NCBI GenBank assembly: GCA_047638695.1
Contig: JBLINY010000169.1
Coordinates: forward strand, 1 to 7,902
Reading direction: 5' to 3'
Length of the DNA: 7,902 nucleotides
From: JAHECQ01 sp047638695
Lineage (GTDB): Bacteria; Actinomycetota; Acidimicrobiia; Acidimicrobiales; SZUA-35
Shown in pieces: positions 1 through 6,907 of this stretch. The translations under genes and the position numbers were made by a program. Every line of letters begins with the position of its first letter. Position 1 is the first letter of the stretch. A model generated the notes under the pieces. The model did not search any database, was not told the DNA's origin, and saw only the letters and a program-made list of their open reading frames with translations.

Positions 1-124
1 ACACCTCCACAAGCCACCTTCCACCAAACCGAATAGAAACCATCGCCAGGCCCCAGGTTGGACCCTCAGACACCCTTGGTCAGTGGGTAAAGCTGTGGAG
101 CGTGCTACCTCACGACGCTGCTGC

Positions 125-931
125 CTAACGACCCAGCCAGGTCGGTGTGCGCTTCTCGGCGAATGCCTTTGGACCCTCGTGGGCGTCGTCCGATGCCCGC
201 ATTGTCTCCACCGCGGTGAAAGGAGCGTAGAAGGCGTCGTGCAACGGCATGTCGAGGCCGGCCATCGCCGACTGCTTGGTCGCCCGGATCGACAGTGGTG
301 CGCCAAGGAAGATGTCGTCGATCAGACGATCAACGGCCGCATCGAGCCCATCACTCGGCACGACGTCATTCACCAGTCCCAGCTCGAGGGCCCGCTGGGC
401 CGACATCGTGCGGCTGGTTAGCAAGTATTCCATCGCCAGCTTCAATGGCAGCTGCCGCGGGAGACGGTGCACCCCGCCACCACCGGCATAGATTCCCCGT
501 CGAGGTTCAGGCAGCCCGAACTGCACATGATCGGCCGCTACGACGAGATCGCAGGCCAGCGCCACCTCGAAACCACCCCCAAGGGCGATGCCGTTCACCC
601 GAGCGATAAGGGGCTTGGCGTAAGCGAAGCGCTCGATCAGCTTGGTGACCTCGGACATCAGGGCCGCGTCGGCCGCCTGTTCATCAGCCGAGGCTTGTTG
701 CATGGCCGAGAGGTACTTGAGATCTCGCCCGGCGCAGAAGGCCTGGTCACCGGCACCGGTCACGACTACGGCCCAGACGTCGTCGTCGGCTTCTGCCTCG
801 TCGAGCAGATCACTCCATTCCTTGTGGGCCGGAGTGTTGATGGCGTTGCGAACCTCGGGCCGGTTGATGGTGATCCGGGCTACGTGGTCGCGGGGCTTGT
901 CATAGAAAAAGTACTTGAGGTCGCTAGGCAT
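125..931 (-). CDS. Enoyl-CoA hydratase/isomerase family protein (crotonase fold)
   Basis: A 268-residue crotonase-superfamily enzyme, expected to act on a CoA thioester in the cytoplasm, most simply adding water to a 2-enoyl-CoA in fatty-acid or side-chain degradation. Visible features are an N-terminal ITINRPEVRNAIN block (residues 20-32), the first oxyanion-hole segment AFCAGRDL (64-71), and the second one in GIALGGGFEVALACD (114-128). Both glutamates that are catalytic in mitochondrial enoyl-CoA hydratase have counterparts here: E122 in GGGFE and E142 in LPEPRRG, exactly 20 residues apart as in rat ECH. A hydratase is therefore more likely than an isomerase or hydrolase, but the substrate cannot be read from the sequence. 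I chose the ATG at 931 because the family's N-terminus begins there and an AGGATGGGG-type ribosome site precedes it. The longer frame to 1039 adds residues that overlap the upstream regulator gene. It lies 31 bases after the response regulator stop and is probably the last gene of the operon. Confidence 0.93.
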   Translation of the reverse strand: MPSDLKYFFYDKPRDHVARITINRPEVRNAINTPAHKEWSDLLDEAEADDDVWAVVVTGAGDQAFCAGRDLKYLSAMQQASADEQAADAALMSEVTKLIERFAYAKPLIARVNGIALGGGFEVALACDLVVAADHVQFGLPEPRRGIYAGGGGVHRLPRQLPLKLAMEYLLTSRTMSAQRALELGLVNDVVPSDGLDAAVDRLIDDIFLGAPLSIRATKQSAMAGLDMPLHDAFYAPFTAVETMRASDDAHEGPKAFAEKRTPTWLGR

Positions 932-962
932 ACCCCATCCTGGCCGGGTCGGAGCTGGCTGG

Positions 963-1694
963 CTACCCGAGCTGAGCCACCAGGAGGGACCGCCGCGAGC
1001 GGGCCCAACCCCACAACGCCAACCCGGTCGCTGGCTCATCGATGACCTGGCCCGACGCCAGCCGGGTACCGAGCTCTTGCAAGTAGTTCTTTATTGTCTG
1101 CGGCCGCCAGCCAGTGTCGACCTCCAGCTCAGCCAATGTCGGCTCCGTTGGATGTTCGGCCAGCGACAACAGAAGTCGCCGGATTGAACGATGGCTCGTC
1201 GACGCTTCAAGAGCCGACACAATCCGTTCACGAGGCACGGACGCTACATCGGCCAACAGGCGACCGAATTCGGCATTGTCGACCGCTTGTCCTTCAGTCA
1301 GGAACCGATTGATCTGGTCAGGAAGCCGCCGATCGGCCTTGTTGAGGAACACGATGTCGGGTCGAGTTTGCCGAATCGCACGCGCCACACCGAGCGACAA
1401 CGGTGCCCCGAGGGTCGTCACTGCGACCACTCGGCAATCTGGCGCCAGCGCTTCGAGCGTCAACACCGCATCAAGGCCCGTTTCGGCCTCTGGCTCGAGC
1501 GTCGGAGCGTCAAGATCGAGTGGTCCAAAAGAAAGATCGACAATGGCGTGGGTCAGGGCGGCGAGTTCGCCATGGTCAAGCAACCGCCGGGGGCGATCGA
1601 ACTGGTGAACCACTCCTGCAGCCCCAATCCGAAAAGCCAATGCTTCGCTGAAGAGAGGTTCGTCGTCGATGATGGCGATGCAGAGGGCGCTCAT
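963..1694 (-). CDS. Two-component response regulator with divergent C-terminal helix-turn-helix
   Basis: A 243-residue response regulator. The receiver domain (about 1-125) shows the acidic pair D10-D11 in IAIIDDEP, phospho-acceptor aspartate D53 in HAIVDLSFG, the hydroxyl residue T93 or T94 in VVAVTT, and conserved lysine K119 in VFLNKAD, so it should be phosphorylatable. A linker is followed by a C-terminal region, about 172-215, that reads as a helix-turn-helix: LAELEVDTGW then PQTIKNYLQELGTRL. It lacks the usual LuxR/NarL signature expected for a partner of a HisKA_3 kinase and looks more like a winged helix; the DNA-binding role is inferred. The ATG at 1694 is chosen because the receiver's first strand starts there; the much longer frame upstream is antisense-like residue composition inside the kinase gene. 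Only 13 bases separate it from the kinase stop and no good ribosome site is visible, which suggests translational coupling to the kinase. Confidence 0.88.
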   Translation of the reverse strand: MSALCIAIIDDEPLFSEALAFRIGAAGVVHQFDRPRRLLDHGELAALTHAIVDLSFGPLDLDAPTLEPEAETGLDAVLTLEALAPDCRVVAVTTLGAPLSLGVARAIRQTRPDIVFLNKADRRLPDQINRFLTEGQAVDNAEFGRLLADVASVPRERIVSALEASTSHRSIRRLLLSLAEHPTEPTLAELEVDTGWRPQTIKNYLQELGTRLASGQVIDEPATGLALWGWARSRRSLLVAQLG

Positions 1695-1707
1695 TGGATC
1701 GACGCGA

Positions 1708-3183
1708 TCATGAGATCGGACTGAGCGGGTCGACGGCCATCGCGGTGGGCAGTGCGAAACTGATTGTTCCACCGCCAGGGGCGATTCTGAAGGAACCACC
1801 AGCGGCCTCGATCGATCGTCGCATCCTGGCGAGGCCCCCACCCTTAGCAAGCGCCTCGAGGGGGTCGAAGCCGCCCGCGTCATCTCGGATCGACCCGCAG
1901 AGTGTTGTGGGGCCAGCATCTGTCGCCGGGTGCGTATCGACTCGCACCGACAGGGTGGCATTGATCGACCTGGCTGCGGCCCCGACCGAGTTCGAGACGA
2001 GGGTATGGAAGAACTGGTCGACCAAAAGGGCGGTCGATCGCCTAATCGACGAACGCAAGACCTCATCGGACCCGGCGATGGTGAGACCGGTCTCGGCCAG
2101 GTCAGCCAGTGCCCGTGCTCGGCGCAGACACTGATCAACCGTAAGGTGCTCGCTGTCCAACTCGTTCTCGAACTGCAACGACCGCAAGCTCATCTCGAGC
2201 TCATCGAGCGCCCGGCTATGCCCAGGGTGATCGGCAGGATAAAGCCTCGCTGCGGTAAGCAGCGACAGCGCCCGGTCGTGCAAATGCTGCGACATTCGTT
2301 CGCGCTCCCTGAGCCGTTCTGTTCGCCGCACAGCTTCGTGGAGGCGCTGCTCATGGCGAGCGATCCCCGAGATCAGCTCGCAAACAATCAAGATGGCCGG
2401 TGCAAGCACTACGACGAGAACAGCGAGGGAGACCCACTGCCTTGGTCCCGGCAACACCAGCCCGGGAAGTGCATCGCTGAGGAGGGGCGACAACAGTACG
2501 TGCCACACCAACGCGTTCACGGCCCAGGCAACGAGGAGGGCGCCAAAGGTGAGAAGGCCTCCCCATGACAACGTCCGACGGAGATAATGGCCGGGCTCCT
2601 GCTGCACGCCGTTGCTGGCGTCAAGCGCAGCCAAACGTGTTCCGCTGAGCACGCCGACGAGTGCGACCAGCGGGATCAGAAGGTCACTGCCGATAAAGAA
2701 CGTGATCGCGTAGCCCGTCCCTGACGCCCAGACCACTCGGGCAGCCCAGGCTGCGGGCAGGGTTCGCCGAAGCCGTGCACGAGGCGCTACCAACATCAAC
2801 ACGGCCGAGGCCGAGCAGACGACCCAGACGGCGAGCCAAACCACCTTGGTCACCGAAACAGTGCCGACCATCATGCCGAGCGTGGCGACAAAGATGGCCA
2901 GGGCCGAAAGATGGGCCGCCACCCAGGTCACGACGGCCAGACCCGGACCGTCGGCACTCGCGGCGACTTGCTGGAAGATGTGCCGTTCGACGCGCTGCAG
3001 ATAGTCAGCGTTCTGATTTTGACCCAACCCGACATCTCGGGTCCGTTCATTCACGGGGCTGGGCTCACCGGTCCGGGCAGAAGGAACGACGAAGAGCACG
3101 GCGGCTGCAATAGCGGCCGTCGTCAAGCCAGATCGAGGGCGAGTGGGCAAGGGCGGGAATCTCCAGGCGACTTGGCCTGACAC
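1708..3183 (-). CDS. Membrane sensor histidine kinase, HisKA_3/NarL-type
   Basis: A 491-residue sensor kinase, presumed to phosphorylate the adjacent response regulator. The N-terminal half holds about six hydrophobic segments (roughly 19-35, 82-106, 113-133, 155-182, 206-231, 250-272) and no recognisable periplasmic sensor domain, so the signal may be sensed within the membrane. A short amphipathic stretch rich in R and E (about 276-297) leads to the dimerisation/phosphotransfer block RMSQHLHDRALSLL, with H302 in HLHD as the likely phospho-acceptor. The ATPase domain follows: N-box N398 in TLVSNSVGAA, G1 box DDAGGFD (434-440), and G2 box GGGLARMRRSIEAAGG (448-463), all in family order. The GTG at 3183 is the first start after an in-frame TGA 18 bases upstream, and it leaves the first membrane segment intact. 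No clear ribosome site is seen. It lies 42 bases after the amidase stop and 13 before the regulator start, so all three are probably co-transcribed. The stimulus is unknown. Confidence 0.92.
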   Translation of the reverse strand: MSGQVAWRFPPLPTRPRSGLTTAAIAAAVLFVVPSARTGEPSPVNERTRDVGLGQNQNADYLQRVERHIFQQVAASADGPGLAVVTWVAAHLSALAIFVATLGMMVGTVSVTKVVWLAVWVVCSASAVLMLVAPRARLRRTLPAAWAARVVWASGTGYAITFFIGSDLLIPLVALVGVLSGTRLAALDASNGVQQEPGHYLRRTLSWGGLLTFGALLVAWAVNALVWHVLLSPLLSDALPGLVLPGPRQWVSLAVLVVVLAPAILIVCELISGIARHEQRLHEAVRRTERLRERERMSQHLHDRALSLLTAARLYPADHPGHSRALDELEMSLRSLQFENELDSEHLTVDQCLRRARALADLAETGLTIAGSDEVLRSSIRRSTALLVDQFFHTLVSNSVGAAARSINATLSVRVDTHPATDAGPTTLCGSIRDDAGGFDPLEALAKGGGLARMRRSIEAAGGSFRIAPGGGTISFALPTAMAVDPLSPIS

Positions 3184-3225
3184 TACGGACGATGGACTTC
3201 AATCCTGTCACCAGGGCCGCAACCA

Positions 3226-3993
3226 TTACGCGACCGCGAGAAGTGAAGGCTGTGGAAAAGTCTCCGAACCGGCTTCGGCGCTAAGCAATGAGCGTTCGGC
3301 ATCCACCGACCGCCACAGATCGGTAGGCGTCGTAAAGACCCTCCGATAGCCGCGCCCTGCGGCCGGCCTAACGGTGGCGGACTCCCGCGGTCCTGCGTTT
3401 CCGGCGAGCTGAGCAGGGATCGTCGAAGCAACAGTCAGTGGCGTCACCACCGGCCGACAAAGGTCGCAGCACTGGTCGAGGGCGGCGATGACGAACGACG
3501 AACAGAAAAGGTGCGAGCTGTCTCGTTCGTCGAACAGCTTTCCGATCGCGCGTGCGGCTGGCGCCACCAACGAATCTCGCCGTCGCCCGGCCATTCTGGC
3601 GAAGAGCGCGCCCCAGCCGGCCAGGTTCAGTTCTTCCCACGCATAATTCAGGGGTCGGCCGATCTGGCTGCGGGCCCAATCGACGACACGCCCCCGGCAA
3701 TCGTCCACACACGTGCTGCGGCGGGCCATGGGGAGACGGGCGATGCCCATCATCCGATAGCCACCGGTGATGTCGGCCAATGGCCGTGAAGCACAACCAT
3801 CGGGCCCGACCTCGACAATCGACATCTGACCATCGACGACGGCAGCAATGCCAACGTGCAGCCACGGGTCGCCAGCCAAGTCACACAGCCGCTGGAGCCA
3901 GAATCCGCGGTTGGCGAAGATCAGGTCGCCCTCGGCCACCGACCCGACCGTGGTCGTCGGGTCGAGCGCCGAAAGCGTCGTGGACTCGTCCAC
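3226..3993 (-). CDS. Permuted NlpC/P60-like (YiiX/YebB, C92-type) papain-fold hydrolase
   Basis: A 255-residue protein with the layout of circularly permuted NlpC/P60 enzymes: the histidine motif comes first and the nucleophile cysteine last. GDLIFANRG (22-30) is followed by WLHVGIAAVVDG (44-55) with H46 as the likely catalytic histidine, then E61 in IVEVGPDG as a possible third residue. A middle segment GRPLNYAWEELNLAG (112-126) is also family-like, and HLFCSSFVIAAL (161-172) places the likely nucleophile at C164. These enzymes cleave or transfer amide or ester bonds; the substrate here is unknown. There is no signal peptide or membrane segment, so it is predicted to be cytoplasmic and is less likely to be a wall hydrolase. 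Cysteines 175, 176 and 179 form a small cluster of unclear meaning. The GTG at 3993 is supported by an in-frame TGA two codons upstream. It is the first gene of the minus-strand operon and abuts a G-rich repeat tract on its 5' side. Confidence 0.82.
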   Translation of the reverse strand: MDESTTLSALDPTTTVGSVAEGDLIFANRGFWLQRLCDLAGDPWLHVGIAAVVDGQMSIVEVGPDGCASRPLADITGGYRMMGIARLPMARRSTCVDDCRGRVVDWARSQIGRPLNYAWEELNLAGWGALFARMAGRRRDSLVAPAARAIGKLFDERDSSHLFCSSFVIAALDQCCDLCRPVVTPLTVASTIPAQLAGNAGPRESATVRPAAGRGYRRVFTTPTDLWRSVDAERSLLSAEAGSETFPQPSLLAVA

Positions 3994-4004
3994 TCGTCAG
4001 CCCT

Positions 4005-4121
4005 GGGGGTGAGGGTGAGGGTGAGGGTGGGGATGAGGATGAGCGTGAGGGTGACCGACACAGGGGTGGATGGCTTGCCGGGGGTGGGGATGAGGATGGG
4101 TGTGCGGGTGCGGGTGGGAGG
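4005..4121 (+). repeat. G-rich degenerate tandem repeat with quadruplex potential
   Basis: The plus strand carries back-to-back GTGAGG units from about 4009 to 4027, then related GGGATGAGGATG units. At least four runs of three or more G separated by TGA lie within 4005-4032, which fits the standard G-quadruplex pattern. A 17-base direct repeat GGGTGGGGATGAGGATG occurs at 4025-4041 and again at 4082-4098, 57 bases apart. The tract lies about 11 bases upstream of the amidase GTG start (C-rich on that gene's coding strand) and runs into the GGGAGG ribosome site of the plus-strand small ORF. It may affect transcription in both directions; this is inference. Confidence 0.75.
4116..4121 (+). promoter_or_regulatory. 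Ribosome binding site GGGAGG before the 4133 ATG
   Basis: GGGAGG lies 11 bases upstream of the ATG at 4133, slightly long but usable spacing. It is the best Shine-Dalgarno match seen in the window and is the main reason to take the short ORF at 4133 seriously. It sits at the edge of the G-rich tract, so chance is possible. Confidence 0.4.
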
Positions 4122-4132
4122 TAATTGCAGTC

Positions 4133-4258
4133 ATGACCGCATCAAAGACCGACACCGTCAAAGGAACCAGGGCGCTCCGTCCCGGTACCCGGGTACCGAG
4201 CTATCCCGATGATCTTGCTGCGCTTTCCACTCCAACTTTGGACAGGCTCGGGTCTTGA
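4133..4258 (+). CDS. Possible 41-residue small ORF or leader peptide
   Basis: ATG to TGA, 41 residues, starting MTASKTDTVKGTRALRPG and ending DDLAALSTPTLDRLGS. I recognise no family. Support is a good ribosome site, a start between the divergent genes, and a reading frame (frame 2) identical to that of the large regulator downstream. It could be a leader peptide, a free-standing small protein, or the original 5' end of the regulator gene now cut off by the TGA at 4256. It also contains the 16-base palindrome at 4183. The coding status is unproven. Confidence 0.33.
   Translation: MTASKTDTVKGTRALRPGTRVPSYPDDLAALSTPTLDRLGS
4183..4198. repeat. Perfect 16-base palindrome
   Basis: CGGTACCCGGGTACCG is a perfect inverted repeat with no spacer, in the intergenic region between the divergent operon and regulator gene. 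It resembles an operator for a dimeric regulator, either the response regulator or the SARP-like protein. It could equally form a small cruciform or be chance in GC-rich DNA. No function is shown. Confidence 0.5.
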
Positions 4259-4489
4259 TCCAGTAAGCTCGGTCGAACCGTCAACCACATGCTGGGAGCG
4301 TGTTCATCGATGGCGACAGAGTGGAAGGGATTGCACACGCCGCTCGTTCGCGTGCTCGAATGCAGTGACCATCACTCGCGACCCGTCTGCGAGCACCGGT
4401 GACGGCGAGACCGGTGTTGTCTGGTATTCCCACCGGCCACTGTCCGCCGCCAGCTCCTCGCACTCCTCGTTGCCGCCGGGCCGACTGGT

Positions 4490-6769
4490 TTGGCAGCCGA
4501 CCATCTCGCCGACGAGCTGTGGTCAGGAGCTCCTCCCACCCAGTGGGAGTCATCACTACGGATGGCTGTCTCGCGACTGCGGTCAAATCTGCCGCCCAAT
4601 GCGTTGCCGCAAGGAAATGGCCGCTATCGGCTCGATCTGCCAACCGAAATGGTCGATTGCTGGCTCCTTCAACATCTTGTCGAGAGCACGATCGAAGGCG
4701 ATGCCCTTACCGAACGATGTTCTGACCGCATCTACTTGGATCTGCTGCGAGCGAGCCACCCATACGCCGACGTCGAGTTGTCCTCGACCCTGCGTCTGGC
4801 CTTCGATCGAGTCGTCTCCTATCGAACAACCCTGTTCGAGAAACTCGTCGCGTCGAAAGAGCCAATCGATGCGCTACTACGCGACGAACTGCGGTCGGTG
4901 GCGCTCGCTGATCTCTTGAACGAGCGCCTCGTGCTCCTCTCAGCTCGCGCTGACAAGGCAGCCGGACAGGGGCAACGAGCAGCACGCACGCTCGAACTTT
5001 GCTCCGACCACCTTCACTCCGAGCTCCAAGCAGAACTCGACCCAGAACTACTTTCGCTCAGCGACGAGCTGCACAGCAGGGCCAACTCTCGAGCCGATCA
5101 GATCCGCCCGGCCGCCCTTCTCGAGCGGGCGCCGTTCCCGCCCCAGCTAGCAAACCAAATGGCTCGACCGAACCTCGGCCGAGAGTCACTTATTTCCTCG
5201 TTGGTCCGCAGCCTGACACCTGATTCCGAAGGCAACGTCCCGCGATGTCTGGTGCTCACCGGAGCCTCTGGGTTAGGCAAGAGCCAGGTTGCGGCGGCGG
5301 TTGCGACCGCCCTCTATGAGCAAGGCGCAGAAGTCCGCTACGGCGAGGCAGACCCCGACTCGCAGGTTGCCTTCGCTCCTTTGGCGACCATGAGCTCCAG
5401 CGTTTTCAAGAACATCGCTGGCCTCGTAACAAGCGAACTAGATCCACACCTCCGGACAATGGCTATCTGGGCCAACATCGTTCAGTTCATCGACTCGATG
5501 CCTCACGACCGACACGTCATTCTCGTTGTCGACGACATTCAATGGCTCGACACCCAAACCCGCGAGCTCTTGTTGTTTCTCACCCGGTCGCCGCTCCAAG
5601 TCCCATTGAGCCTCATTGTCGTGGCGAGCGACGATGTCGGCAGCCCATCGTTGCCGCAACTCAGGGCGAGTTTGGCGTCGGTATCCAACTCGATCGCTCA
5701 AGAGCTCAAGCCCTACGACCGATCCGATGTCGCTGCTTTGATCGACAGTCGGTTTGGCGATGCCAGCACTGCACTGCGAGCGGACCTCTCCGATGAGCTA
5801 CTCGAGCTGAGCGGCGGGAACCCGGCTATAGCCCGTACCATTCTCGGATCAGTCGACCCGGTAACGCTCAGACCGGGAGACCCAATGACGTTGGGACCCG
5901 AACGCGGCCTCGTCGACCTGGTCCGAGCCCTCCCAGAGACGCCGCGATCTGTCGGCTGTGCCGCAGCCGTCATCGGTCGTCGCTTCGATGTCGAACGAAT
6001 CTGCCTGGTCGCAGGTCTCGACGAAGCCGACGTGCTCAGCGGACTCGAGCACCTGGCATCGGTTGGCCTTGCCGCCGAACTCCCGGGATTTGACCAGTTT
6101 CGGTTCCAACACATCTTCGTACAACGGGCCTTTGAAGCCATCACTCTTCGGGCGAGGTCACGCCGCCTGCACGCCACCGCAGCCGAGACCGCGTCTACAG
6201 CACATGAGCGGGCACGCCATCTAGCCGCAGCGTGTCCCCTCATCGATCCGGCCATCGCCGTCGCCGCACTCAGCGATTCAGCTCGCATCTACCTCGACGG
6301 TGGCAACCCAAGCGAAGCCCTCGACGCGCTCCGCCGGGCCCACGAAGTGGGAGACGACCCCCTCCCGCTCGAAGCAATGATCTTGTACGCAGCCGCGTTG
6401 GATCTGACTGGGGCCACTCAAAAGGCAGCCCGGCTACGGAGAAGCGCTTTCGACAGCGCCATAACAACAGCTGACTGGTCGCTTGCCGCCGCCGCTGCAC
6501 TTTCGGGTCTTCCCGGCGCTGAGCGGGCCGAGGGCGACCCCGAACGTCTCGATCTGCTTACACGGCTCCCCCTCCGCCAACTCGAAGATGAGACCGGCTT
6601 TGCGCTGACCCTCACTTTGGCCCGCCAGAGCTTCCTCATGCGCCGCTTCCAGTCCGCCGAGCAATGGGCCCGACTACGCCATGAGAACCGCCGATTCCAT
6701 CTCCGAACGGGTCCAAGCGACCACCTCGATGTGGTTCATCAAACGGCACGGATCGACCGATGGCACTGA
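4490..6769 (+). CDS. Main fragment of SARP-like AAA/STAND ATPase regulator
   Basis: The frame is open from 4403, but the first usual start codon is TTG at 4490, which cuts into the DNA-binding domain, so this is unlikely to be the native start. From the 5' end: winged-helix core LADELWSGAPP, then SSLRMAVSRLRSNLP and GRYRLDLP (about 4505-4645); BTAD-like helices (about 4650-5090), weakly conserved; linker with NLGRESLISSLVRSL marking the start of the ATPase; Walker A GASGLGKS at 5261-5284; Walker B VILVVDDIQWLD at 5516-5551; STAND-type helical region with SGGNPAIAR and a winged segment RFQHIFVQRAFEAI (to about 6150); then alanine-rich paired helices like TPRs. The ATPase motifs are intact. The last residues after EQWAR (about 6673) are out of the ancestral frame and end at an early TGA. 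Expected family length is reached only if both broken ends are restored. Confidence 0.8.
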   Translation: MAADHLADELWSGAPPTQWESSLRMAVSRLRSNLPPNALPQGNGRYRLDLPTEMVDCWLLQHLVESTIEGDALTERCSDRIYLDLLRASHPYADVELSSTLRLAFDRVVSYRTTLFEKLVASKEPIDALLRDELRSVALADLLNERLVLLSARADKAAGQGQRAARTLELCSDHLHSELQAELDPELLSLSDELHSRANSRADQIRPAALLERAPFPPQLANQMARPNLGRESLISSLVRSLTPDSEGNVPRCLVLTGASGLGKSQVAAAVATALYEQGAEVRYGEADPDSQVAFAPLATMSSSVFKNIAGLVTSELDPHLRTMAIWANIVQFIDSMPHDRHVILVVDDIQWLDTQTRELLLFLTRSPLQVPLSLIVVASDDVGSPSLPQLRASLASVSNSIAQELKPYDRSDVAALIDSRFGDASTALRADLSDELLELSGGNPAIARTILGSVDPVTLRPGDPMTLGPERGLVDLVRALPETPRSVGCAAAVIGRRFDVERICLVAGLDEADVLSGLEHLASVGLAAELPGFDQFRFQHIFVQRAFEAITLRARSRRLHATAAETASTAHERARHLAAACPLIDPAIAVAALSDSARIYLDGGNPSEALDALRRAHEVGDDPLPLEAMILYAAALDLTGATQKAARLRRSAFDSAITTADWSLAAAAALSGLPGAERAEGDPERLDLLTRLPLRQLEDETGFALTLTLARQSFLMRRFQSAEQWARLRHENRRFHLRTGPSDHLDVVHQTARIDRWH

Positions 6770-6907
6770 TTCCCCCCTTAGAGATCGCTCGACCTCCACG
6801 ATGTTCCGACGCAACTTCGGGCGTCGGTATTACATCCGCTGGCGGTTGAAGCCTTCGAACGCGGCGATCGTACCGACGCGTCTCGATATCTTGACGAACT
6901 CGCGACC

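Larger units (their letters stand above)
125..3993 (-). other. Probable four-gene operon: amidase, histidine kinase, response regulator, crotonase
   Basis: Four same-strand intact genes are separated by only 42, 13 and 31 bases, with no terminator-like hairpin between them. This supports one transcript starting in the region right of 3993. The kinase-regulator pair is certain by position and family. Whether the outer two genes are outputs or part of signal generation is inference. I see no clear promoter boxes; the region immediately upstream is a G-rich repeat tract. Confidence 0.7.

Noticed and set aside
55..125. Possible tRNA or terminator downstream of the crotonase gene.
   Set aside because: No cloverleaf arms or T-loop consensus could be paired, and only weak 4-5 base inverted repeats without a U-tract are present.
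467..1045. A 192-codon plus-strand open frame opposite the crotonase gene.
   Set aside because: It is a high-GC antisense shadow: no domain, no ribosome site, and the minus strand has an unmistakable crotonase.
1695..2138. N-terminal extension of the response regulator frame by 148 residues.
   Set aside because: It is rich in R, S and P without structure, lies within the kinase gene in another frame, and the receiver fold begins exactly at the 1694 ATG.
4009..4121. CRISPR-like array in the repeat tract.
   Set aside because: Units are six bases and degenerate, with no regular unique spacers and no cas genes.
4189..4202. CCGGGTACCGAGCT resembles the KpnI-SmaI-SacI part of common cloning polylinkers and also occurs exactly at 1062-1075.
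   Set aside because: Flanking bases do not continue into vector sequence at either place, and at 1062-1075 it encodes the conserved-looking ELGTRL of the response regulator. It is treated as chance in GC-rich DNA.
6765..6790. Frame change caused by a miscounted C6 run at 6772-6777.
   Set aside because: Adding one base in that run leads frame 3 straight into the TAG at 6779, so the return to frame 2 must occur after about 6782.
4355..6800. Programmed ribosomal frameshifting as the reason for the shifted islands.
   Set aside because: Four events would be needed in one gene, in both directions, and none of the sites shows a recognisable slippery sequence with a following structure.
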